From: Caulobacteraceae bacterium
Lineage (GTDB): Bacteria > Pseudomonadota > Alphaproteobacteria > Caulobacterales > Caulobacteraceae
DNA: 64,000 nt
Direction of reading: 5' to 3'
Assembly: GCA_030446805.1 (NCBI GenBank)
Contig: JAUJMO010000002.1
Span: forward strand, 215,664 to 279,663
Position numbers and translations under genes: made by a program. The notes under the pieces are model-generated. The model was not told the origin of the DNA and searched no databases. It worked only from the letters and a program-made list of their open reading frames with translations. Shown here piece by piece: positions 32,940 through 41,709 of this stretch (positions are counted from its first letter, which is position 1; each line of letters begins with the position of its first letter).

Positions 32940-35170
32940 ACCGTCAAGCGGAGAAGCACGCCTTGCCGCATGTTGCGTCTGGCGCGGGCCGCGCGCTGCT
33001 GATTTCCCGTGCGTGCGCGAGCATCTTCGTCCTGGCCGCGATGGGCGGCGCCGCCTGGGGGCAGACAGCGGCTTCGGATCCCTCCGAACAGGCCCTGGGA
33101 ACGCCGTCTGAAGCGGATCAGCGCGTGGACGGCGCCGGGGAGGTCGAGCAAGTGGTCGTTACCGGCTCGCGGCTCTCCGATACTATCCGCACCTTCCCGG
33201 GCTCCTTCAGCGTGGTGGGCGAAGAGGAGATCGCCGAGCAGCTCGCCGTCACACGAGACGTGGCGAGCATCCTGGCGTTCAACGTGCCCGGCCTGGCCCA
33301 GAGCAGCGGCACGGCGGCGAATGTGGAGCAGAGTCTGCGCGGACGGGTGGCGCGGATCTTCATCGACGGCGTCCCCGTCTCCAACCCGCTGCGGGACGGC
33401 GGCCGCGACGTGCGTCTGATCGCACCGACGGCTTTGGAGCGAATCGAGGTGATCCGGGGGGCTTCGGCGCTCTACGGACAAGGCGGCGCCGGCGGGATCA
33501 TCAACTACATCACCAAGCGCGGCGCCCGGGGGGACGCTTGGCGCTACCGCACCGAGGTGGGGACGAGCCTGTCGCTGACCCATGTTGGGGACAGCGCGCA
33601 CCCATTCGTCTTCCAGAGCGCGGCCGGCGGCCTCGGCGCCTTCGACGTCAACCTGAACGCCACCTATGAGCGGGTGAACAGCGTTTTCGACGCCGACGGC
33701 GAGCGGCTGCCGCCTGACCCGCACCTTTTTGGCGGCATCGCCGAGTCCGACATCTACAATCTCTTCGGCAAGGTCGGCTACAGCTTTGGCCGACAGCGCT
33801 TGGAGCTGATGGTCAACGCTTACGACCAGACGCAGTCGACCGAGCACGTTCTCGTGCCCGGAGACATCGCCCGGGGCGTTCCGACCCGCTCTCGCCCGGG
33901 CGCGCAGGACCCGCGCGCACTCGACCAGGAGAACCGCGCGCTGGTCTCCTATCTCGCCTACACTCACGAGGACGTGCTCGGCAGCGCGCTGCGAAGCCAG
34001 CTCTACTATGTCGAGAACCGCGCGGTGTTCAGCTTTGAACCCGCCCGTCTGGGTGGGACGCAGACGGCCATCGACTCGGAGAAGTTCGGCCTCCAGACCG
34101 ACCTTCGCACCCCGCTCGACCGCCTGGGCTTTGCCCGCGGCCTGCTGCTCTGGGGGGCGGACGTCAACCGCGACGTCACCGAGCAGCCGCTTCTGCCCCT
34201 GACCGATCTGCCGGGAAACGGCCGGACCTTCTCCCCGCCGCTCAAGCAGATGAACACCGCGGTCTTCGCCCAGCTGGAGCTTCCGCTTACGGAGCGGCTG
34301 ACGCTGCGCGCCGGCCTGCGGCACGACGAGTTCCGCCTGGAGGCCGAGCCCTTCGTGGCCGGCCTTACCGGCGTGCGAGTGGCCGGCGGCGAACTCGAGT
34401 ATTCGGCGACCCCTGTGAACATCGGCGGCACCTACCAGGCCACCGAAGCCCTCCAGCTGTTCGGCGGCTTCTCGCAAGGCTTCTCCGTGCCGGACATCGG
34501 CGGGCCCCTGCGCAACGCTCGCTTCACCACCATCGAGGCGCTGAGGCCCGAGGCGGCGCTGGTCGACAACTATGAGCTGGGGGTGCGCGGATCGGTGTCC
34601 GGGATACGCTTCACCGCCGCTTATTTCCTCAGCACCTCCGAGCTCGGAACCGACTTCGTCATCAATCCGAACAGTCCGACGGAAGCGCTCACCATCCGCG
34701 AGAAGGAGCGCATCGAGGGCTTCGAGGTCGCCCTCGACGGCCGCATCGGCGAAGACACGCGCTGGGGAGGGAACTTCTCCTGGTCCGAAGGCGAGAGGGA
34801 CGCGAACGGCGATGGGCAGGTGGACACGCCGCTCAGCGGGCGGCGGATCGCGCCTGAGCAGTTGAACGCCTTTGTCGAGCACGACGTCACGCCCGACTGG
34901 ATGGTTCGCACGCAGCTGATCCACACCGGCGCGCGCAACGCATTCCCGGACGCCCGGGTCGGGAGCTTCTTCACCGGTCGGGTCGAACCCACCACCCGCG
35001 TCGACGCGCTGACTCGGGTCAAGGTCGGGAACGTCGACCTGTCGCTCGGCGTCAACAACCTGCTGAACGAGGATTATTTCCCGGTGACGTCGCAGATGCT
35101 GAACAGGAACGAGCGTTACAGCAAGGCGGAGGGCCGCACGCTCTTCCTGCGGCTCGGCGTCGACTACTAG
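32936..35170 (+). CDS. TonB-dependent receptor
   Basis: A 744-residue outer-membrane receptor. The leader is long with a hydrophobic core ALLISRACASIFVLAAMGGA. A TonB box follows (VEQVVVTGSRL), then the plug (LAFNVPGLAQSSGTAANVEQ; RIFIDGVPVSNPLRDGG; ALERIEVIRGASALYGQGGAGGIINYITK) and a 22-strand-type barrel ending NRNERYSKAEGRTLFLRLGVDY. The plug resembles ferric siderophore and catecholate receptors. The ATG overlaps the preceding receptor frame's TGA, and the TAG is directly followed by the GTG of the PepSY membrane gene, so the three form one unit under the Fur-like sites. Confidence 0.92.
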   Translation: MNRQAEKHALPHVASGAGRALLISRACASIFVLAAMGGAAWGQTAASDPSEQALGTPSEADQRVDGAGEVEQVVVTGSRLSDTIRTFPGSFSVVGEEEIAEQLAVTRDVASILAFNVPGLAQSSGTAANVEQSLRGRVARIFIDGVPVSNPLRDGGRDVRLIAPTALERIEVIRGASALYGQGGAGGIINYITKRGARGDAWRYRTEVGTSLSLTHVGDSAHPFVFQSAAGGLGAFDVNLNATYERVNSVFDADGERLPPDPHLFGGIAESDIYNLFGKVGYSFGRQRLELMVNAYDQTQSTEHVLVPGDIARGVPTRSRPGAQDPRALDQENRALVSYLAYTHEDVLGSALRSQLYYVENRAVFSFEPARLGGTQTAIDSEKFGLQTDLRTPLDRLGFARGLLLWGADVNRDVTEQPLLPLTDLPGNGRTFSPPLKQMNTAVFAQLELPLTERLTLRAGLRHDEFRLEAEPFVAGLTGVRVAGGELEYSATPVNIGGTYQATEALQLFGGFSQGFSVPDIGGPLRNARFTTIEALRPEAALVDNYELGVRGSVSGIRFTAAYFLSTSELGTDFVINPNSPTEALTIREKERIEGFEVALDGRIGEDTRWGGNFSWSEGERDANGDGQVDTPLSGRRIAPEQLNAFVEHDVTPDWMVRTQLIHTGARNAFPDARVGSFFTGRVEPTTRVDALTRVKVGNVDLSLGVNNLLNEDYFPVTSQMLNRNERYSKAEGRTLFLRLGVDY

Positions 35171-36337
35171 GTGCACGACGCGGTGGACCAGATCGCGAGG
35201 AGACCGATCCCGGCCGGACGAACGGAGGTGACGGTCCTGGGCGGTCTGCGGCAGGTTCATGCCTGGACCGGGTTCGCCCTCAGCCTGGTGGTCGCGGTCA
35301 TTGCGCTCTCGGGCGCCGCCCTCGTCTTCAAGGCCGAATGGCTGAAGTTGACCGTACCGGGAGCCGCCCGCGCCGTGCAGCCGGACTTGCTCGCCTCCGC
35401 AGCGGCGGCCGGAGCCGCCGAGCGCGCCTTTGGCGGCGCGGCCGTCCGTTCCGTCGTCCTGGCCTCGCCGGACTTCGGCCTGCACCAAGTCTATCTGCGC
35501 GATGAAGGCGGCGCCTATCTCGATCCGCGCGACGGGCGCGTGGTCCAGCGCTGGCGGAAGAACGGGCGGGTCGTGGATTGGCTGTTCGATCTGCACCACC
35601 ATCTCCTTTCCGGAAAGACCGGGACCAAGATCTCCGGGTGGATCGGCGTCGCCGCCGCGCTGATGGTGCTGACCGGATTGGTGGTCTGGGCGCCCGCAAG
35701 TCGCTCCTTCCGCGGCCTGGTCGCGCCGCGCTCCCTGAAGCGCGCCAGCCTTCTTGCCGCCCATCGAGACCTGGGCCTCATGGCCGCGCCGGTCATCCTG
35801 ATTCTAACGCTGAGCGGCGCAGCGGTCGCGCTGCCCGAAACGGCCAAGCCCCTGTTGGGCGCAGCGGGCGGGGCGAAGACCCCAACGGTTCCGCCCCGCG
35901 CCGAGAACAGCGCTGGCGTCGACTGGCCCCGAGCCGTTTCCGCGGCTCAGGGGCGCTTCCCGGCGGCGCAGCTCCGGGTTCTGGTGTGGCCCGGGACGGC
36001 GGAAGCGCCGGCGGAGGTACGCCTGCGTCAGCCTGAGGAGTGGCACGCCAACGGGCGTACAGTCGTCTGGACCAGCGCTGAAGGCGCTCTGCTCGGCGCC
36101 GATGACGCCCAGAAACAGGCGGCGGGTGCGCGCCTGTTCAATAGCTTCTGGCCGGTGCACGCGTCGAGGGTGGGAGGGCTCCTCTGGAAGCTGATCACGT
36201 TCCTGGCCGGATTGAGCTTGGCCGCCCTGTCGCTTTACGGAGCGGAATCGTTCAGGCGCAGGCTATCGACGCGCGGCTCCGCTTGGCGCGGCAGCCGGGA
36301 AGGAGACGCCCGCAAGACAGGCCTTGGGGCTCGATAG
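35171..36337 (+). CDS. PepSY-associated transmembrane protein (probable ferric reductase type)
   Basis: A 388-residue inner-membrane protein of the PepSY_TM family. It has four helices (for example FALSLVVAVIALSGAALVF, GWIGVAAALMVLTGLVVWA, AAPVILILTLSGAAVAL and LLWKLITFLAGLSLAALSLYG). Conserved His residues lie in RQVHAWTGF, DLHHHLLSG, AAHRDLG and FWPVHASRVGG, the pattern linked to heme or iron-siderophore reduction (FoxB/FsqA-like). The GTG start directly abuts the receptor stop. It would release iron from the siderophore imported by the receptor. A short spacer and a hairpin separate it from the convergent membrane-protein gene. Confidence 0.85.
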   Translation: MHDAVDQIARRPIPAGRTEVTVLGGLRQVHAWTGFALSLVVAVIALSGAALVFKAEWLKLTVPGAARAVQPDLLASAAAAGAAERAFGGAAVRSVVLASPDFGLHQVYLRDEGGAYLDPRDGRVVQRWRKNGRVVDWLFDLHHHLLSGKTGTKISGWIGVAAALMVLTGLVVWAPASRSFRGLVAPRSLKRASLLAAHRDLGLMAAPVILILTLSGAAVALPETAKPLLGAAGGAKTPTVPPRAENSAGVDWPRAVSAAQGRFPAAQLRVLVWPGTAEAPAEVRLRQPEEWHANGRTVVWTSAEGALLGADDAQKQAAGARLFNSFWPVHASRVGGLLWKLITFLAGLSLAALSLYGAESFRRRLSTRGSAWRGSREGDARKTGLGAR

Positions 36338-36403
36338 CTTTGCTCCACCCATCGGCGGAGGTCGGTGGCCCAGCTTTCCGCCGAGCTGTCGGCCGCCCAA
36401 GCT

Positions 36404-36429
36404 CTCCCCCGCGCCGCCGGGCGGGGGAG
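36404..36429. terminator. GC-rich hairpin between convergent genes
   Basis: A 9-bp perfect stem CTCCCCCGC / GCGGGGGAG with an 8-nt loop lies between the PepSY gene and the convergent membrane-protein gene. It lacks a T-run, so it is a candidate only. Confidence 0.45.
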
Positions 36430-36441
36430 GGCCCCGGTGGA

Positions 36442-37203
36442 CTACATCCGCGCGGTTTCGCGGCTGCGGGCGAGCGCGCCGGAGGTCACGGTGGGCTTCA
36501 CCGCACCGGCGCGGCCGCCGAACCAGGCGGCGACGGCGCCCAGCAGCAGGGCGAGCGCGCTGACCAAGGCCGCGGTGGCCGCGCCCTCCGCGGCGCGATC
36601 CGCGGTCTCGGCGGTGCGTTGCCGATTGTCGCCCGCCGAGCGGGCGGCGTCGGCCGCCTGCGCTCCCAAGGCGTCAGGATTGACGCCGGCGTTGCGCAGC
36701 TGGTCCTCGAGTCCGCCGCTGTTGGCCGCCTGGGCGGCCGCCGGGGCCACGTTGGTCACGGCGTTCATCGCCCCGCCCATCACATTGCCGATCGCCGAAG
36801 TGAGCAGATAGACGACCACCAGGGTGGCGACCGCCCAAGCGGTAAGGCCGTGCCAGGCGGCGGTGGACTCCTTGGGCTCGCCCGAGAGCCGCCCCGCGGC
36901 GAAGCCGCCGATCAAGGAGGCGAGGATGCCGGAAACCGCCCACCAGATCCCTGCGCCCATGGAGAAGGCCTCGGCGCTGGGGCTGTCGCCCGTGCCGGGG
37001 TCAAGCGTGGACAGGCCCACGCCCACCCCCAACATGTTGAGGATCAGCTGGGCCACCAGGCTCATCACCACGCCGGCGAACACGGCGCCCCAGGCGACGC
37101 GGTTGAGCAGGATGGTGCGGGCGTCCTCGCTGGGCAGGACCGGCGACATGTGCGCTGAGTCGTGGTCGCCGCGCGCGCGCGGCGTGTCCGGATTGTGCGT
37201 CAT
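36442..37203 (-). CDS. PhnA-like/hypothetical four-helix membrane protein
   Basis: A 253-residue protein with at least four membrane helices: VAWGAVFAGVVMSLVAQLIL, MGAGIWWAVSGILASLIGGFAAG, WAVATLVVVYLLTSAIGNVMGG and AALVSALALLLGAVAAWFGG. Between the third and fourth lies a polar Ala/Asp/Arg-rich helix (ALGAQAADAARSAGDNRQRTAETADRAAEG). Similar proteins are often annotated PhnA-like in alphaproteobacteria, but no link to phosphonate use exists. The GLSTLDP and GRLSGEPKES motifs recur in that group. It is monocistronic here. Confidence 0.7.
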   Translation of the reverse strand: MTHNPDTPRARGDHDSAHMSPVLPSEDARTILLNRVAWGAVFAGVVMSLVAQLILNMLGVGVGLSTLDPGTGDSPSAEAFSMGAGIWWAVSGILASLIGGFAAGRLSGEPKESTAAWHGLTAWAVATLVVVYLLTSAIGNVMGGAMNAVTNVAPAAAQAANSGGLEDQLRNAGVNPDALGAQAADAARSAGDNRQRTAETADRAAEGAATAALVSALALLLGAVAAWFGGRAGAVKPTVTSGALARSRETARM

Positions 37204-37513
37204 AGGTCAGCTTTCTCCGAGCCGGTGGCGTAGGCCGCCGGCGATGAGCTGTTAACGGCCTGACCGCCCGGAGGATGCTCGGTCGGGTTGCTGACGCCGC
37301 AGCCGGCGGGGGTGCGGATGCTCCGCTCGGGCCGATCGGTGCGGCAAGACCCCCCAGCTCGGAAGGACGGTTCGTCAACCGGCGTCCCGCCGGGGAGAGC
37401 CCCGGTCCGCTTGGCGGCGTGTGTTGCTATGGGAGAGAGGACCAAGGCGACCAGGAGGTTGGCACGCAAGCATGCCCGTCGCGGGCTGGGCGCGGGCTCC
37501 CAGTCCCGACGGC
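37204..37513. other. Intergenic region (310 bp), no supported gene
   Basis: The interval between the membrane-protein and hybrid-kinase genes has a weak minus-strand frame beginning MRANLLVALVLSPIAT and a 34-codon plus-strand frame with a very basic product (MGERTKATRRLARKHARRGL). Neither has a convincing ribosome-binding site or recognisable family, so I call nothing here beyond the promoter of the membrane-protein gene. Confidence 0.55.
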
Positions 37514-38806
37514 CTAGGCTGCGCCTCGAATGACAGCTTGCGCCGGGGCGGGTTCGTCGTTCATCGCCAAGGCGCGTCGCACCAGGTCGTGGATCTCAGG
37601 CGCGGCGATGGGTTTTGTGGAGTAGCCGTCCGCGCCCGCAGACCTCGCCGCCTGAATGTCGCGCTCGAAGGCCTGGGCGCTCAGCACGTGGATGTTCGTT
37701 CGGGGTAGCTGGCGTTCGACTTCCCAGGCGCGAATGGCGCGGATGGCTTCCAGCCCGTCCATGCCGGGCATGCGGATGTCCATCAGAACCAGTTCGAAAG
37801 AGCCCGTGCGGACGGCCTCGAGCGCTTCGGCGCCGTTGCTCACACAAACCGCCTCCACCCCGATGATGGTCAGCATCAACTCCACAGCGCGGCGATTGTT
37901 GGGAGCGTCCTCGGCGACGAGCACGGGAGCATGGTGGCGCAGGGGCTCGGCTTTCTCAGGCGGTTCGCGTGCGCTTTCAACAGGCGTCTGGATCGCGGAG
38001 GAGGGCAGACGCAAGGTGACCAAAAAGGTGGATCCCTCGCCCGGTCGGCCATGCGCGTCCAAGGTTCCGCCCATGGCTTCGGTGAGGCTGCGGGAGATGG
38101 ACAAGCCCAGGCCTGCGCCGCCGTGACGCCTGCGGCTGGAGCTGTCGCCCTGTTCGAAGGCCGCGAACAGGCGCTCCTTCTCGGCCGGATCGAAACCCGA
38201 ACCGGTGTCGGTGACGGCCAGACTGACGACCGTCTCGTCGCCGCTTCGCTGGAGATCCGCCTCGACCCGAATGCTTCCCGCCTCGGTGAACTTGATGGCG
38301 TTGCTGAGCAGGTTCGTCAGCACCTGCCGAATGCGAGAGCCGTCGCCCCAGAAACCCCGGGCTTCGCGACCCCGGACTTCCGCGGTGAGCTCAAGTCCTT
38401 TATCCCGTGCGGCGGGTTGGAACAGGGCCACGGTGGTGGCGACGATCTCCTCCAGGTCGCCGAATTCATTGATCAGCTCCAGACGCCCGGCTTCGATGCG
38501 ACTAACGTCGAGGATGTCCCCTAGGAGCCGATCGAGCGAGGCGGCGGTGGTTTGCACCACGCCCACCATCTCCGCCTGGATGGGGGTGAGTTCGGTGTGG
38601 GCGAGCGCGCTGGAGAAGGCTACCACGCCGTTCAAGGGCGTGCGGATCTCGTGACTCATGGTGGCCAGGAAGGCGCTTTTGGCGCTGCTGGCTTCTTCGG
38701 CTTCGATCCGAAGACGCTGGGCGGACTCTTCGCCCTCCTGCAGGCGCACGCCTTCTCGCCAGATCAACACGGCGGGAAGCACGATCATCGCGCCCGCCAC
38801 GAGCAC
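37514..38806 (-). CDS. Hybrid histidine kinase with C-terminal receiver
   Basis: A protein of about 430 residues: one N-terminal membrane helix (VSVLVAGAMIVLPAVLIW), a short coiled coil, and a DHp domain with His in ATMSHEIRTPLNGVVAFS. The ATPase domain has LTNLLSNAIKFTE, DTGSGFDP and GGAGLGLSISRSL. The C-terminal receiver domain has Asp in ELVLMDIRMPGMDG and Lys in YSTKPIAAPE. Start is uncertain. GTG 38806 is taken here; a CTG at 38824 would overlap the upstream DMT stop as CTGA and give MTRAVSVLVAG, which is attractive. It is coupled to the DMT transporter gene; its phosphorelay partner is not nearby. Confidence 0.85.
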   Translation of the reverse strand: MLVAGAMIVLPAVLIWREGVRLQEGEESAQRLRIEAEEASSAKSAFLATMSHEIRTPLNGVVAFSSALAHTELTPIQAEMVGVVQTTAASLDRLLGDILDVSRIEAGRLELINEFGDLEEIVATTVALFQPAARDKGLELTAEVRGREARGFWGDGSRIRQVLTNLLSNAIKFTEAGSIRVEADLQRSGDETVVSLAVTDTGSGFDPAEKERLFAAFEQGDSSSRRRHGGAGLGLSISRSLTEAMGGTLDAHGRPGEGSTFLVTLRLPSSAIQTPVESAREPPEKAEPLRHHAPVLVAEDAPNNRRAVELMLTIIGVEAVCVSNGAEALEAVRTGSFELVLMDIRMPGMDGLEAIRAIRAWEVERQLPRTNIHVLSAQAFERDIQAARSAGADGYSTKPIAAPEIHDLVRRALAMNDEPAPAQAVIRGAA

Positions 38807-38820
38807 GCTGACGGCCCGTG

Positions 38821-39267
38821 TCAGGGTCGCCGGACAAGCAGCACGCCCGCCGCGATCAGCCCCAGTCCCGCCAGCTTGGACGCGCTGATCGGTCGGGCGG
38901 CCAGCCCGAGCGCGCCGAAGTGGTCGAGCGCCACGGCCACGACGAACTGGCCCGCCACCACCAGGGTCAGCGCCGGGGCCACGCCCAGCCGCGGGGCCGC
39001 GTAGGCGGTGGCCGCCACCAGCACAGCTCCATAGAGCCCTCCCAGCCACGCCCACCAGGGCGCCGCCCGAACGCCCGCCGCCTCCGGTCGCACGCCCAGC
39101 AGGGCGGCGGCCAGGAGCAGCCCCGCCGTTCCCACCGCGAAGGAGACCAAGGCGGCGTTCACGGGTGAGCCGAGGCTGCGGGCCAGGGCCGCGTTGGTGG
39201 GCGCCTGCAGGGCCAGAAAGGCGCCGCCGGACAGCATGGCGAGGGCCGCGAAGATGGAGGGGTTCAT
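38821..39267 (-). CDS. DMT family transporter (DUF606/YdcZ type)
   Basis: A 148-residue membrane protein with five hydrophobic helices matching DUF606 (half-size DMT) proteins: MNPSIFAALAMLSGGAFLALQAPTNAALA, VNAALVSFAVGTAGLLLAA, PWWAWLGGLYGAVLVAATAYAAPRLG, LTLVVAGQFVVAVALDHFG and ISASKLAGLGLIAAGVLLV. Such proteins work as homo- or heterodimers; the substrate is unknown. It is upstream of, and touches, the hybrid kinase gene, so the two are probably co-transcribed. Confidence 0.85.
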   Translation of the reverse strand: MNPSIFAALAMLSGGAFLALQAPTNAALARSLGSPVNAALVSFAVGTAGLLLAAALLGVRPEAAGVRAAPWWAWLGGLYGAVLVAATAYAAPRLGVAPALTLVVAGQFVVAVALDHFGALGLAARPISASKLAGLGLIAAGVLLVRRP

Positions 39268-39553
39268 CGTCGAGCCTTAGCCGGTGATCGGGGGGCCGGG
39301 AACGGCCCGGACCGGCCGGACGGGGAGGGCGAACGCCGAAGCCGCGTGGGCCAAGGCGCATCCCCGGCGGGGGTCTCGCTCCCGGTCATGAGGTTCAGGG
39401 GCGAACAGCTCAGGCCACAGCGTCCGGTGCGCTTGGGGGAGACCAGCGGCCGACGTGCTCCCGCGCCGTGCCTCGGTCACCGTCATGAGTCAGGACACGA
39501 GCCGAGGCGTCCTGGGCTCCTGACTCCGACCGTTGAAGCGCCCCCCGGGTTGC

Positions 39554-40870
39554 TCAGAGCCGCGAAAGCAGGTCGTTGACCCGCCGTTCCGCGTCGCGGA
39601 GCGCCTCCTCCACCGTTTTGGCCCCGGTGATGGCCGAGGCGAGCTCCTCGCCCACCATGCCCTCGATGGCGGCCTGCCGCTGCACGAAGGACGGCAGCGG
39701 CGCACCGGCGGTGGCCAAGGGTGCGATGTCGCTGCGGTGGGGAAGGGCCTGGAACTCCGGGCTTTCCACCACCGACCGGAAGGCCGGCAGGTGGCCCGTG
39801 CGCGACCAGTCGAAGTTGTGCCCCGCCATGAAGCCGATGAACCGGGCCAAGGCGCGCCTCTGCTCCGGCGATCGTTCGCGCTTCGGCGCCACCCAGGCGT
39901 GACCGTCGACGAAGGCCGCCTGCCGGCCCCACAGGCGGGGGTAGGGCACGACCGCATAGCTGTCGTGGAGCGGACGCCCGGGCGTGCGTGCTTCCTCTTC
40001 GAAAGGCCCGAGCATCCAGGTGCCGGTCAGGAACACGCCGCCTTCGCCGTTGAGGAAGCTCGCGGTGGCCGCCGGGTAGTCCTGATTGCGCGTGGTGAGC
40101 CCTTCCCGCTCCAAGGTGCGGAACAGCTCCACCACCCGCCGCGCTTCGGGCGTGCGCAGCCGGATGTGCTGGGGATCAGGAAAGACCACCGCATCCTGCG
40201 CCAAGAGATAGGTGTAAAGGTTGCGCACATGGGTCGCGGGATCGTTGACCTGCGATTGGATCAGATAGGGCCTGCCCGTGGCCCTCTTGAACCGCCGCGC
40301 ATGCTCCAGCAGCTCCTCCGCCGAGCGCGGGACCACCGGCTTTCCGTCTTTCATCAGACCGGCCTGGGCGAACAGGCCCGTGTTGACGTGATAGAGTCCG
40401 CCAACCGTGTCCCAGGGCAGGCCGTAGACCGCTCCTCCCTTGCTGACTCCGCGCCGGCCGGCCGCGGTGAAGTCTTCGGGCCGCACCCCCGCCTGGCGGA
40501 GCAGGTCGTCCATGGGCTCCAGCAGTCCCCTGGCCTGGTAGTCGGAGATCACGGACTGGTGCATGGTGACCAGATCCGGCGGGTCCCCGGCGGCGATCTG
40601 GGCGGTGAGCTGGGCGTACCCGGGCCAGGCGACCACATTGGCGTCGACGTCCAGGTCGGGGTTGTCCGCGGCGAAACGGTTGATCAGCGTGGTGACGATT
40701 CCGCATTCGCCCTCGGCCGCGGCGACCTCGGTGCTGCGTCCGTAGACGGCGCCGCACTCTCCGAAGAAGCGTTGCACGCTGATCTCGGTCCGCCGCTCCT
40801 CCGGACCGCACCCGACGCCTGCGCCCAGGATGGCCACGGCGGCGAGCCGCAGGAGAGCCCGGCTCTTCAT
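39554..40870 (-). CDS. ABC transporter sugar-type solute-binding lipoprotein
   Basis: A 438-residue family 1 solute-binding protein. The leader MKSRALLRLAAVAILGAGVGCG has a lipobox. Typical features follow: FAADNPDLDVDANVVAWPGYAQLTAQIAAGDPPDLVTMHQS, GGAVYGLPWDTVGGLYHVNTGLFAQAGL, FLNGEGGVFLTGTWML and FIGFMAGHNFDWSRTGHLPAFRSV. It delivers a carbohydrate, perhaps an oligosaccharide or glucoside, to the two permeases. It is last in an operon where each start overlaps the previous stop by 4 bp. Two Cys residues near the N-terminus (GECG and GECG) flank a short insertion unusual for the family. Confidence 0.88.
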   Translation of the reverse strand: MKSRALLRLAAVAILGAGVGCGPEERRTEISVQRFFGECGAVYGRSTEVAAAEGECGIVTTLINRFAADNPDLDVDANVVAWPGYAQLTAQIAAGDPPDLVTMHQSVISDYQARGLLEPMDDLLRQAGVRPEDFTAAGRRGVSKGGAVYGLPWDTVGGLYHVNTGLFAQAGLMKDGKPVVPRSAEELLEHARRFKRATGRPYLIQSQVNDPATHVRNLYTYLLAQDAVVFPDPQHIRLRTPEARRVVELFRTLEREGLTTRNQDYPAATASFLNGEGGVFLTGTWMLGPFEEEARTPGRPLHDSYAVVPYPRLWGRQAAFVDGHAWVAPKRERSPEQRRALARFIGFMAGHNFDWSRTGHLPAFRSVVESPEFQALPHRSDIAPLATAGAPLPSFVQRQAAIEGMVGEELASAITGAKTVEEALRDAERRVNDLLSRL

Positions 40871-41709
40871 CGCGCCGCCGCCCCCGCCATCGCGCCCACG
40901 ATCTGTTTCTGGAAGAGGGCGTAGACGATCAGGATGGGGAGGGCTGCGAACACCGCTTGCGCCATCAGATAGCCCAGGCCGCTCGTCTGGGCGTAGTTCA
41001 TCTGGGACGAGGCCAGCCCTACGGTGAGGGTGAATCGGTCGCTGCGCGTGGCCGAGATCAGCGGCCACCAATAGTCGTTCCAGGACGCCAGAAAGGTGAA
41101 CACGCCCAGCGTCGCCTGCGCCGGCCAGGTCAGGGGCAGCAGCACTTTCCAGAACAGCGTCCATCGCGACGCGCCGTCCAGCAGCGCCGCCTCGTCCAGT
41201 TCCCTGGGGATCCCGCGGAAGTACTGGGCCATGAAGAAGACGCCGAAGGGCGCCGCCAGACCGGGCAGGATCAGGCCCGGGTAGCTGTTGTGCAGCCCAA
41301 GATCGGCGAACAGCTGGTGCCGCGGCAGGATCACGGCCTGCTCGGGGACGGCCAAGCCCAGCAGCACCAAGACGAACAGCGCGCGCCGACCCGGGAACTC
41401 CAGGCGGGCGAACCCGTAGCCGGCGAGCGAGCAGAGCGCCAGGACGCCCAGCGTCGTTCCCAGCGAGACGATCAGGCTGTTCAACAGCCAGCTGAACACC
41501 TGCGAGCCCTGCAGGATCGCCCGGTAGTTCTCCAGGGTGTAGGGCGCGGAAAAGGCCGTGCCGCTGTCGCGCATGAGTTCCGCATTGGACTTGAGCGACA
41601 GCGCGACCGTCCAGAGCAGGGGCGCGACCATGACCAGCGCCGCGAGGCTCAGGCCCGCCAAGGCGAGCGGCGTGAGGCGGTGGCGGTCCGCGAGGCCTTT
41701 CACCCTCAA
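40867..41709 (-). CDS. Carbohydrate ABC transporter permease (MalG type)
   Basis: A 280-residue inner-membrane permease with six helices. The EAA loop that contacts the ATPase is DEAALLDGASRWTLFWKVLLPL. It begins MRVKGLADRHRLTPLALAGL and includes AQYFRGIPRELDEAA and TFLASWNDYWWPLIS, diagnostic of MalG/UgpE partners. It overlaps the solute-binding gene and the other permease by 4 bp each. Confidence 0.92.
   Translation of the reverse strand: MRVKGLADRHRLTPLALAGLSLAALVMVAPLLWTVALSLKSNAELMRDSGTAFSAPYTLENYRAILQGSQVFSWLLNSLIVSLGTTLGVLALCSLAGYGFARLEFPGRRALFVLVLLGLAVPEQAVILPRHQLFADLGLHNSYPGLILPGLAAPFGVFFMAQYFRGIPRELDEAALLDGASRWTLFWKVLLPLTWPAQATLGVFTFLASWNDYWWPLISATRSDRFTLTVGLASSQMNYAQTSGLGYLMAQAVFAALPILIVYALFQKQIVGAMAGAAAR

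Noticed and set aside
32858-35764. A 968-codon open frame antisense to the TonB receptor and PepSY genes
   Set aside because: It runs opposite to two well-conserved proteins, is rich in Arg/Gly/Ala/His and lacks any family motif; long antisense frames are expected at this GC content.
37429-37533. 34-residue very basic plus-strand peptide (MGERTKATRRLARKHARRGL...)
   Set aside because: It has no strong ribosome-binding site and overlaps the 3' end of the hybrid kinase gene on the other strand; composition alone is not enough.
39268-39553. 69-codon minus-strand frame (MTVTEARRGSTSAAGLPQAH...) between the ABC importer and the DMT transporter
   Set aside because: No domain, membrane segment or ribosome-binding site; looks like background coding potential.
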